NCBI GenBank assembly: GCA_013696275.1
Contig: JACCYW010000458.1
Coordinates: forward strand, 1 to 10,489
DNA from: Chloroflexota bacterium
GTDB lineage: Bacteria; Chloroflexota; Limnocylindria; Limnocylindrales; CSP1-4
Length of the DNA stretch: 10,489 bases
Direction: 5' to 3'
Position numbers and translations under genes: made by a program
Notes under the pieces: generated by a model
Database searches by the model: none
What the model was told of the DNA's origin: nothing
What the model saw: the letters and a program-made list of their open reading frames with translations, nothing else
Part shown: positions 1-5,907 of the stretch, piece by piece
Layout of the letters: every line of letters begins with the position of its first letter
How positions within the stretch are numbered: the stretch's first letter is position 1

Positions 1-105
1 CGCGAGACGATGGTCCGTGAGGCCAGCAGGGTGGCTCGTTCGCGGGCCGGACAAAGCGTCTTGCGCGGCATCTTCGACGTCCTGACGGGCGGTGGGCGGC
101 GCTGA
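1..105 (+). CDS. C-terminal end of a possible HerA-like (YjgR/DUF853) ATPase, partial
   Basis: Only the last 34 codons of a gene that enters from the left are present. The frame is open from base 1 to a TGA. The tail is basic and alanine/serine-rich, then reads VLRGIFDVLTGGGRR. From memory, bacterial HerA-like proteins of the YjgR/DUF853 family end in a similar way (arginine-rich helix, then RGILGSLLGG-R). These are membrane-associated or DNA-translocating P-loop ATPases of uncertain role. No catalytic motif lies inside the window, so the family call rests only on the tail and is tentative. The gene converges on the imu operon, with about 300 nt between the two stops. Any protein with a glycine/arginine tail could look like this. 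Confidence 0.45.
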   Translation, partial: RETMVREASRVARSRAGQSVLRGIFDVLTGGGRR

Positions 106-302
106 CGCGAGCGATCATCCGACGCGACCCAAGTCATCCCGGGTCTGCCACCTGGCGGCCCATCGAGGGTCCGTCAGACCGTCCGGACAAGCGCTCGCCA
201 AGCTGGTATGGATCCCGACCAGGAAAGTCGTCGTGGCCGTCACAACAGCCAACGGTCATCCGTCAGACCTAGTGACGCGGGGCGTCATCTCCTCATCGTC
301 GG

Positions 303-332
303 TCGGGCCCGGCTTCTCCTCTCCGGGCCCGA
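303..332. terminator. Hairpin, 10-bp perfect stem, possible bidirectional terminator
   Basis: TCGGGCCCGG (303-312) and CCGGGCCCGA (323-332) are exact inverted repeats around a 10-nt loop. There is no U-tract on either strand, so this is not a textbook intrinsic terminator. Its place between two convergent genes makes a transcript-end or mRNA-stabilising structure the likeliest role. Confidence 0.45.
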
Positions 333-352
333 TGGGCGACCCTCTCCTCCGC

Positions 353-382
353 ACTCGACCCCGGTCTCCCCCGGGGTCGAGT
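353..382. terminator. Hairpin, 12-bp perfect stem, possible terminator of the imu operon
   Basis: ACTCGACCCCGG (353-364) pairs exactly with CCGGGGTCGAGT (371-382) around a 6-nt loop. It starts 27 nt beyond the DUF6504 stop on the minus strand. It is the stronger of the two tandem hairpins in this gap. No run of T follows on either strand, so termination would be of the U-tract-less kind common in high-GC genomes. Function is inferred from position. Confidence 0.55.
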
Positions 383-408
383 CGTGTCCTGACCGCGGTC
401 TTGGGCTG

Positions 409-657
409 TCAGTCGTAGATGCGCTCGAGGTGCCATGTCCCATCGACATCGTCCCGGTAGATCAGCGCGAGCAGGTGCGGGCCGGCCAGCTTGAAGTAGT
501 CCCGGCAGAGCGGTCGGCGCCACCAAGCTTCCTCGATACGCCAGTGGTTGCACACCTCGACGTCCTCGCGACGGCCCGCCCAGTACACCCTCGTCGGACG
601 GCCCAGGGTATCGAGTTCGACCTCGATGAGTGGGTGTTCGAGATGCAGCCGCGTCAT
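409..657 (-). CDS. DUF6504 family protein, probable detached C-terminal domain of ImuB
   Basis: This 82-residue protein reads like DUF6504: a basic strand (VELDTLGRPTRVYWAGRR), then HWRIEEAWWRRP, RDYFKL and the ending GTWHLERIYD. Its start is fixed by an ATGA overlap with the imuB stop (ATG 657-655, TGA 656-654), so the two are translationally coupled. A longer frame extending to 792 exists, but it is antisense-like low-complexity sequence inside imuB. The Trp-Trp core and the terminal YD resemble, from memory, the very C-terminus of long ImuB proteins such as the mycobacterial one. I therefore infer that it is the ImuB tail encoded as a separate subunit. Its biochemical role is unknown; a place in the ImuA-ImuB-DnaE2 mutasome is the reasonable guess. 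No signal peptide or membrane segment is visible. Confidence 0.8.
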   Translation of the reverse strand: MTRLHLEHPLIEVELDTLGRPTRVYWAGRREDVEVCNHWRIEEAWWRRPLCRDYFKLAGPHLLALIYRDDVDGTWHLERIYD

Positions 658-1898
658 GCCTCGACACCGCCGGCCGATCCTGCCGGCCGCCAACGGAAAC
701 GCTGCTCGGGGAGCATCGCCTCGGGGTCGAGCTGGACGGCCTGAAGGACGCGATGGGGGCCGAAGCGGATGGCGATGGCCGCCAGTCGCCAATCCAGCCG
801 TGCCTGTCGTCCCAGTTGCGGCGTGAAGAGGCCCAGCTGCTGTCCCGCCGCCGGCGTGGTGCCATCGAGCTCCAGCGCCAAGCGCTCGACGGGGGCGTTC
901 GGTGGCTTCGCTTCCAGCCGGGCCAGTAGCAGCCGCTCCAGCAGGTCGGGAGCAGCAGCCGGCTCAGGAAGCGCCTGGTCGTAGCGGCACGCCGCCGATC
1001 CCTCCAGTGTCAGTACCAACGATGCTCGGGATGCTCCTGCGCCGCGTGCATCAAGCTGCTCACAGAGCGTGGCGCACAGGTGGTGAAGCACGAAACGCAG
1101 CGGCTCCAGGGTCTCGGCGGGCGGATCCATCTCAGCTTCCGCATGCAGTCGTTCGATCGGTCGTCGCGGACGCAGGGGCCGTCCATCAAGGCCGCGCGCC
1201 ATGTCATGCAGGTCACCGCCTGCGGCGCCGAAGCGAGCCATCACCGCCGAGCGCGGCAAGGCCGCGAAGTCCCCGATGCGCGTCAACCCGAAGAGCCGCA
1301 GTCGGTCACGCGTCGCGACATCGGCGGGTAGCAGCCGGACTGGCAGAGGTGCGAGAAAGGCCGCCTCCACCTCTGCGCCACCGACCGGGATCGCCTCCTG
1401 ACCAGATCCACGGCGAGCCCCGACCAAGGCGGCCACCTGCGCCCCGAACCGGGTGTTACCGATACCGGCCCGCGGCGTGCCGGGCAGGATCCCTTTGACT
1501 GCTTCGGCGATGGACGATGCCAGCACTGGCTCATCACCCCACAGCCGTCCCAGCCCCTCTATGCCAAGGAACGCCTGCCCGAACCCCTGTCCGGTCGGAT
1601 CCACCTCCCCCTCCACCGATGGCGTGAAGGCAGCCATCTGCTCCAGTGCGCGCTCGAAGGTCGACCGGTAGGCATCCGGGTCGGCCGGCAGGAAGACCGC
1701 TTCCGGCACCAGGTCATGGGCCGATCCGAGCGGCTGACCTCGCTGGACCCCGAGCACTCCGGCGGCCGGGCTGTGATCGAGCACTGACCCCCGATCCCAC
1801 GGCTGGCCTCCCAGCACGACCAGGTCGGGCAGCCCCGGATGCTGAGCCTCCTCTAGCCGGAGTGGTAGGTGCGGCCAGTCGAGATAGAGCAGACGCAT
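654..1898 (-). CDS. imuB: ImuB-like Y-family DNA polymerase homologue
   Basis: The 414-residue protein has the Y-family layout: N-terminal palm strand MRLLYLD (D7), fingers with GVQRGQPLGSAHDL (50-63), LWGDE (119-123), and a thumb/HhH region GLTRIGDFAALP (204-215). A little-finger-like part follows. At the place where active Y-family enzymes have the catalytic Asp-Glu pair, it reads FLGIEGLGRLWG (110-121). The protein is therefore probably a non-catalytic adaptor, as known for ImuB, which recruits DnaE2 to damaged DNA. QLGLF (354-358) fits the beta-clamp binding consensus QL[SD]LF, at about the place known for mycobacterial ImuB. It ends soon after this motif, shorter than typical ImuB (about 500 residues); the missing tail seems to be the next ORF. 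The ATG lies 45 nt after the imuA stop, with no clear Shine-Dalgarno sequence. Confidence 0.88.
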   Translation of the reverse strand: MRLLYLDWPHLPLRLEEAQHPGLPDLVVLGGQPWDRGSVLDHSPAAGVLGVQRGQPLGSAHDLVPEAVFLPADPDAYRSTFERALEQMAAFTPSVEGEVDPTGQGFGQAFLGIEGLGRLWGDEPVLASSIAEAVKGILPGTPRAGIGNTRFGAQVAALVGARRGSGQEAIPVGGAEVEAAFLAPLPVRLLPADVATRDRLRLFGLTRIGDFAALPRSAVMARFGAAGGDLHDMARGLDGRPLRPRRPIERLHAEAEMDPPAETLEPLRFVLHHLCATLCEQLDARGAGASRASLVLTLEGSAACRYDQALPEPAAAPDLLERLLLARLEAKPPNAPVERLALELDGTTPAAGQQLGLFTPQLGRQARLDWRLAAIAIRFGPHRVLQAVQLDPEAMLPEQRFRWRPAGSAGGVEA

Positions 1899-1943
1899 CG
1901 GTCGAAGATGGGATCGGTGGGGACTTGGCGGTCGGTCGGCCGA

Positions 1944-2825
1944 TCACGGCCCAGCGAAGCGGTGGGTGCCCATCCGTCGCTCACCATCGTCGAGGTAATG
2001 GATACCCAGGACCACGTGCCGGCCGGGTGGCCCGAAACGGTTCTTGGCCACGGTCACGCGTGTCCGCTGCCCGACCACGTCTCGGCCCAGCCTGATCCAG
2101 CCCTCTCGCTCCAACTCCAGGCGCAGGCCGGTCACCTCTGCCAGTGCGCCGTGCGTGCTGCTGGAGATGGACTGCGGCTCGAGCACGATCAGTCGGGCGC
2201 CGACCCTTCTGGCGTGAGCCGACAGCCGGCGCAGGATGGCCTCCCGGCGAGGAGGGAGCTCAGCCGGCAGATCGACCACGAGGAGGTCGACGACCCGGCC
2301 GGAGAGCAGGCTCCCACAGATGGTGAAGCCCTCTTCGTGGTCCTTCGAGCGGACGACGAGCAGCCAGCGTGGGTCCACCCCGCGAGCGAAGGCCTCGATC
2401 GGATCGAACGAGGCTTGCAGGTCCAGCCAGGCCGCGATAGCGCCACCCTGCTGAGCTTCCGCGAGGCAGCGGAGGGCGAGGGTCGTCTTGCCGCTCGATG
2501 TATCTCCCCGGATAGCGGCGCTCGCCTGGCGTGGCAGCCCACCGGGACCGAGCAGCGCGTCCAGATCCGGGAAACCGGTGGAAGTGACATCTGCCGGATG
2601 GGGTATGGGGACTGGGGTGGGAGTCGGGTCTGGAGCAGCGAAAGGCGCGAGAGCCAGCGCACCGTGGGTCAGGAGCGCGTCACGGTCGTGCTGAGCACCA
2701 TTCCCCAGCCTGATCGCAGCGCTGCCCCATCGACCTCGGAGCCTGGCCAGCGCGTCAGCCAGTGCCTCATGGGGAGGGGTTGGAGTGGGCTCCGGCTCCC
2801 GGATGGGTCCGTTGACCGTCTGCAT
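1944..2825 (-). CDS. imuA: ImuA-like RecA-family protein of the SOS mutasome
   Basis: The 293-residue protein is a RecA-fold ATPase homologue. After a proline-rich N-terminus come the RecA-type entry TGFPDLDALLGPGGLP (83-98), Walker A GDTSSGKTT (107-115, K113), a strand-turn WLDLQASFDP (133-142), and Walker B VVDLLVVD (178-185). In RecA the third segment reads IDAEHALDP, and its Glu (E96 in E. coli) activates the attacking water; here it is Gln (Q137). ATP binding with weak hydrolysis is therefore likely (inference). Being first in an operon with imuB, it should bridge ImuB and the polymerase at lesions. An in-frame ATG at 2843 lies inside the LexA box. I prefer ATG 2825, which follows TATCAT by six bases and would make the mRNA leaderless. 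Homologue alignment would settle the start. Confidence 0.85.
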   Translation of the reverse strand: MQTVNGPIREPEPTPTPPHEALADALARLRGRWGSAAIRLGNGAQHDRDALLTHGALALAPFAAPDPTPTPVPIPHPADVTSTGFPDLDALLGPGGLPRQASAAIRGDTSSGKTTLALRCLAEAQQGGAIAAWLDLQASFDPIEAFARGVDPRWLLVVRSKDHEEGFTICGSLLSGRVVDLLVVDLPAELPPRREAILRRLSAHARRVGARLIVLEPQSISSSTHGALAEVTGLRLELEREGWIRLGRDVVGQRTRVTVAKNRFGPPGRHVVLGIHYLDDGERRMGTHRFAGP

Positions 2826-2831
2826 CGTTCG

Positions 2832-2877
2832 ATGATAGAACATCTGTTCTATCCATGAGCGCCCTGATGCGAGTCAA
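2832..2877 (-). promoter_or_regulatory. Promoter of the imu operon
   Basis: On the minus strand, TATCAT (2837-2832) lies six bases before the preferred imuA ATG, as in a leaderless promoter. TTGACT (2877-2872) is a good -35, but its best partner would be GATAGA (2853-2848, 18-nt spacer) rather than TATCAT. Both possible -10 elements overlap the SOS palindrome. The exact start point cannot be decided from sequence. Confidence 0.5.
2834..2853. promoter_or_regulatory. SOS box (LexA/DinR-type operator) of the imu operon
   Basis: GATAGAAC (2834-2841) and GTTCTATC (2846-2853) form a perfect 8-bp-arm palindrome around ATCT. The core GAAC-N4-GTTC is the LexA operator of Gram-positive bacteria (the Cheo/DinR box). 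It overlaps the promoter directly upstream of imuA, where bound LexA would block RNA polymerase. Mutasome cassettes are classic SOS genes, so position and sequence agree. Confidence 0.9.
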
Positions 2878-2947
2878 AACGAGGACCATCAGTGAACACA
2901 ACGGACCCTAGGGAGATCGATCGAGATCAGCCGCACCTAACGAATGG

Positions 2948-4753
2948 TCACTCCCCCCAGATGGTGCTGGTCCAGACATCCTCGCCCCAGCCGCTGGTGC
3001 TCCACTCGACGCCCGTCCACTCGACGCCGGTCCATTGGACGCCGGTCCATTGGACGCCTGTCCACTCGACGCCGTTCCACTGCACCCCGGTCCATTGGAC
3101 GCCCGTCCACTCGACGCCGGTCCACTCGACCCCGTTCCAATGATCGCCTGACCAACGAGTGCCATTCCAGGCGCCATCTTCCCAGGACGTCCCGGTCAGG
3201 CTCTTCAGCGCCCAGGTCCGTGAGTCGAAATGGCGGCCGAAGATGTCCATCTCGCCCTGAAGGCGGACGCCATCCATGACCAGGAAGTGGCTGCCGCGAC
3301 TGCCCTGCAGGGTGCCGGCGCCGGTCGACCTGGGCCAGGTCTGCTGGTAGGCCGGGGTGGCCTGGGAACGCGCGCGCTTGAGGTCGATCATCCCCGCACC
3401 CTGCGATCGCGGATCGGCGTCGGGGATCCGCTCAGCACTCGACATGAGCAGGCGCTTGACCTGATCCGGACGGATGCCCGGCCGCTGGTCGATGATGAGG
3501 GCCGCCGCCCCGGAGACCATGGCCGCCGCCTGCGACGTGCCGCTGCCACGGAAGAAGCGGTCAGCGACCCGGCCATCGGCGTGCTCGAGGTCGATGCGCG
3601 AGTTGGGCACGCGCAAGCTGATGATGGACTTGCCTGGCGCGACCACGTCGGGCGAGCGCGCCGCCGTCCCGTAGCTGGAGAATGACGGGATAGAGTCATC
3701 GGCCGCGCCGTACGTGCCGTTCGGATCAGCCGCGCCGACGGCGATGAGGAATGGGTCTACGGCCGGGACGTTGAGGGCAGCAGTGCCGTATCCACTGTTG
3801 CCCGCCGCTGCGACGACCACGATGCCCCTGTGCCAGGCGGTTTCAGCCGCGAATGCCAGCGGGTCGAGCTTGTAGTCCTGGATCCCATCCGTACCGAAGG
3901 ACAGGTTGAGGACCCGGATATCCAGGCCGTCCGACTTGCGGTGCTCGACGACCCAGTCGATGGCGGCGATGACCTGCGAAACGTCGGTGTAGCCGTTGGC
4001 ATCGGCCACCTTGACGCTTACGATGCGGGCACCAGGAGCAATGCCGTAGAAGTGCTCCGTGTCGCCCTGCTGCACATTGACCGAGTCGCCATCGCGTCCG
4101 GCGATGATGCCGGCCATATGTGTGCCGTGGCCGTAGCTGTCCAGGTGCGCTAGTTGCGGGCTCTGCGATTCGGGCGACAGATCGGGACCGTGGATGATCT
4201 TGTCGTATCCGTCCAGACCGGCCACCGGTGCCACGCCGGTGTCGATGACAGCGACGTCCACGCCAGCCCCTGTGTAGCCGGCGTTCCAGAACTCGCCGGC
4301 GCCAGTGGCCTCCTGCGCGAAGGGCATCGAACCGTGATCGGAGCCCGCGTCATAGTCATCCGACAGCATCCGCAACCGAGCGTCCGGAGTCACCGAATAG
4401 ACGCCAGGCAGCCGAGCGAGATCCGCCAGTGACCTGGCGGGTAAGGTCGCGCTGAAGCCATCGATGATGCGCATCCGTCGCTCGATGCGACCGCCCAACG
4501 CCCGCACCGCTGACTCGGGCTCTCGTCCACTGGTCGCCAGCTCGCGCACGATGACCGACGTCATGCCGGTATCTCGATCGCTGCCAGCTCGGGCGACCGC
4601 CGGCAGGAGGGTGCCACCAGCCATGCAAGCGGCCAGTACGAAGATGAACCATCCTCGGGCGCGACCCCATGGCAGAGCGAAGTCGCGTAAGAGAGACCCG
4701 TTGGGGGTCGCTCCCGGCGGGTCGGTGAGTGAATACGCGAGCATCGATCTCAT
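2948..4753 (-). CDS. Secreted subtilisin-like S8 serine protease with C-terminal Trp-pentad repeats
   Basis: The 601-residue precursor (from ATG 4753) has a hydrophobic export segment at about 35-56 ending AVARA, an I9-like propeptide at about 64-127, and an S8 catalytic domain at about 150-455. The triad is complete: D171 (AVIDTG), H209 (GHGTHMAG) and S407 (GTSQAAA), with oxyanion Asn N319 (AAAGNSG). The usual GTSMAxP is altered to GTSQAAA, but the serine is intact. From W524 to W599 sixteen tryptophans occur at exactly every fifth residue, mostly as WTGVE/WTGVQ. It should be exported and cut proteins at or outside the cell surface; the tail may anchor it or form a solenoid. AGGTGA five bases before ATG 4753 decides that start over an in-frame GTG at 4762. 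It is divergent from a two-component system that may control it. Confidence 0.9.
   Translation of the reverse strand: MRSMLAYSLTDPPGATPNGSLLRDFALPWGRARGWFIFVLAACMAGGTLLPAVARAGSDRDTGMTSVIVRELATSGREPESAVRALGGRIERRMRIIDGFSATLPARSLADLARLPGVYSVTPDARLRMLSDDYDAGSDHGSMPFAQEATGAGEFWNAGYTGAGVDVAVIDTGVAPVAGLDGYDKIIHGPDLSPESQSPQLAHLDSYGHGTHMAGIIAGRDGDSVNVQQGDTEHFYGIAPGARIVSVKVADANGYTDVSQVIAAIDWVVEHRKSDGLDIRVLNLSFGTDGIQDYKLDPLAFAAETAWHRGIVVVAAAGNSGYGTAALNVPAVDPFLIAVGAADPNGTYGAADDSIPSFSSYGTAARSPDVVAPGKSIISLRVPNSRIDLEHADGRVADRFFRGSGTSQAAAMVSGAAALIIDQRPGIRPDQVKRLLMSSAERIPDADPRSQGAGMIDLKRARSQATPAYQQTWPRSTGAGTLQGSRGSHFLVMDGVRLQGEMDIFGRHFDSRTWALKSLTGTSWEDGAWNGTRWSGDHWNGVEWTGVEWTGVQWTGVQWNGVEWTGVQWTGVQWTGVEWTGVEWSTSGWGEDVWTSTIWGE
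2957..3184 (-). repeat. 15-bp tandem repeats encoding a Trp-pentad array
   Basis: The 3' end of the protease gene is a 15-bp-periodic array. The strict part (3005-3139) has nine units encoding W[TN]GV[EQ]. Looser units on both sides keep Trp at the same phase, so W codons stand 15 bp apart from 3184 to 2957. From N to C the last residue of the nine units is E,E,Q,Q,E,Q,Q,E,E. E is always GAG; Q is CAA three times and CAG once. Confidence 0.95.
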
Positions 4754-4949
4754 GGCTGTCACCTGGGGCTTGCGACGGCAGCGTCCGCTTCGTCCGTTCG
4801 CTAGCTCGAAGTGTGGCTGGTGAGTCAGTGACCGGGGAGAGGACTTGAGTACCGGTGGGAGTAGTCATTGGTCGCGGGTACAGCGGCTCATCGGGCGATG
4901 CGCGTCGTGATCTCCCGTCGCGGGATGCCATGGGCAGTGATTACTCCAT

Positions 4950-4965
4950 GTGACTGACGCGTGAC
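4950..4965. promoter_or_regulatory. Candidate response-regulator site, GTGAC-N6-GTGAC
   Basis: Two exact GTGAC pentamers at 11-bp period (4950-4954 and 4961-4965) form a direct repeat of the kind bound by OmpR/PhoB-family dimers. On the minus strand it reads GTCAC-N6-GTCAC, about 200 bp upstream of the protease start. Assignment to the adjacent regulator is inference. Confidence 0.3.
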
Positions 4966-5084
4966 GATGGTACCGGCGGCTGGCGAAGGACCCTTGGGGC
5001 GCGAACGAACGCCGGGACCGCGCTGAACACTCAAGGGAGAGTAGGCGGTGCGATCGACGTTTCCCGCCCCCCCGCCCGCGACAC

Positions 5085-5100
5085 GTCACGGCGATGTTAC
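5085..5100. promoter_or_regulatory. Candidate response-regulator site, GTCAC-N6-GTTAC
   Basis: GTCAC (5085-5089) and GTTAC (5096-5100) repeat with the same 11-bp period, 27 bp before the regulator start. The place suits autoregulation. One of the two half-sites is imperfect, and the link to the regulator is inferred only from architecture and position. Confidence 0.3.
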
Positions 5101-5127
5101 CTGGCGCGCGTAGGCTGGCCAGCTACG

Positions 5128-5907
5128 ATGACCGTCACGATGCCCCAGGCGCGACCCACCTCGCCATCCCAGCGACCGATCGTCGTCGTCGACGACGATG
5201 CCAAGATCGTCGCGCTCCTGCGTACCTACCTGGAGCGTGAAGGATTCAGCGTGATACCCGCCCACGATGGTCGGGCGGCCCTGAAGGCCATCCGCGACCA
5301 CGACCCGGCGCTGATCGTGCTGGACCTGATGCTGCCCGAGCTTGACGGCTTGGCCGTCCAGCGGCAAGTCCGGGAGACCTCTGACACGCCCATCCTGATG
5401 CTGTCCGCGCGCAGCACCGTCGCCGACCGGATCCGGGGTATCGAAGAAGGCGCTGACGACTACCTGCCCAAGCCATTCAGCCCAGCGGAGCTGGTGGTTC
5501 GCGTGAAGGCTCTGCTGCGTCGCAGTGCGCCTACAGCTGACCACCTTGTCGCCGATGACCGCCCTACCCTGGAGCACGCCGACCTGCGCATCGACACTCG
5601 GCGCTACGAGGTCAGGCGTGGCGACGAGCTGCTACCGCTCACCCTGGTCGAGTTCCGGCTACTGTCGGCGCTGGTGGCGGCGGACGGTCGCGTCCTGACT
5701 CGCGACCAGCTCCTTGACGCTGTATACGGCCTCGATGATGTCGACATCATGGATCGCACCATCGATGTCCACGTGGGTCGCCTGCGCGACAAGCTGGGCG
5801 ACGATGCAGAGCGGCCGCGGTATGTCGCTACCGTGCGCGGTGTCGGCTATCGTGCCGCCCCAGCCGACCGCGGCGCAGCCGCATCGGAAGCACCGATGAG
5901 CGTATGA
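5128..5907 (+). CDS. OmpR/PhoB-family response regulator
   Basis: The 259-residue protein has a receiver domain at about 17-132 and a winged-helix DNA-binding domain at about 148-243. Receiver residues are in place: acidic DDD (22-24), phospho-acceptor D66 (LIVLDLMLP), S93 in place of the Thr/Ser switch, and K115 (LPKPF). The effector domain shows LTLVEFRLLSALVAADGRVL, RTIDVHVGRLRDKL and VRGVGYR, all OmpR-type. It should act as a cytoplasmic transcription factor activated by the kinase that follows with an ATGA overlap. The first ATG (5128) leaves a disordered lead before the fold; ATG 5140 is an alternative. Neither has a clear Shine-Dalgarno sequence, and -10-like TAGGCT or TACGAT nearby suggests a very short leader. 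The target genes are unknown; the divergent protease is the nearest candidate. Confidence 0.93.
   Translation: MTVTMPQARPTSPSQRPIVVVDDDAKIVALLRTYLEREGFSVIPAHDGRAALKAIRDHDPALIVLDLMLPELDGLAVQRQVRETSDTPILMLSARSTVADRIRGIEEGADDYLPKPFSPAELVVRVKALLRRSAPTADHLVADDRPTLEHADLRIDTRRYEVRRGDELLPLTLVEFRLLSALVAADGRVLTRDQLLDAVYGLDDVDIMDRTIDVHVGRLRDKLGDDAERPRYVATVRGVGYRAAPADRGAAASEAPMSV

Larger units (their letters stand above)
106..408. other. Convergent intergenic region with two perfect hairpins
   Basis: This 303-nt gap lies between the stop of the left partial gene and the stop of the DUF6504 gene. Reading frames through it are low-complexity and look like no protein I know. It holds two perfect inverted repeats (303-332 and 353-382), the 10-bp palindrome GACCGCGGTC at 391-400, the palindrome GTCCGGAC at 181-188, and an 11-bp direct repeat TCCGTCAGACC at 170-180 and 259-269. 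I see no other gene in it. Confidence 0.6.
4754..5127. promoter_or_regulatory. Divergent intergenic region between S8 protease and two-component genes
   Basis: This 374-nt gap contains no convincing gene. It should hold both divergent promoters. For the regulator side, TAGGCT (5111-5116) and TACGAT (5124-5129) are -10-like, without a good -35. The pentamer GTGAC/GTCAC occurs five times in the gap (4758-4762, 4828-4832, 4950-4954, 4961-4965, 5085-5089) and once just inside the regulator gene (5134-5138). Two pairs have 11-bp spacing. A C-run lies at about 5063-5073. Confidence 0.5.

Noticed and set aside
92..418. Plus-strand frame in the convergent gap
   Set aside because: No domain, no ribosome binding site, and it spans both hairpins; it is treated as non-coding.
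658..792. N-terminal extension of the DUF6504 gene inside imuB
   Set aside because: The extension is arginine/proline-rich out-of-frame sequence; the ATGA overlap and domain start support ATG 657.
2892..3143. Plus-strand frame with HSTPVHWTPV repeats
   Set aside because: It is the antisense of the protease Trp-pentad array; the repeat comes from the minus-strand coding units.
2985..3150. Regular repeats that could suggest a CRISPR array
   Set aside because: Units are 15 bp, contiguous, in frame and without unique spacers; they encode protein repeats.
4356..4931. Minus-strand frame of 191 codons overlapping the protease start
   Set aside because: It is out of frame with the protease catalytic gene and shows only arginine/serine-rich shadow sequence.
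5060..5076. C-rich run before the regulator gene as a phase-variable tract
   Set aside because: It is short, interrupted and far from the start codon; nothing else points to phase variation.
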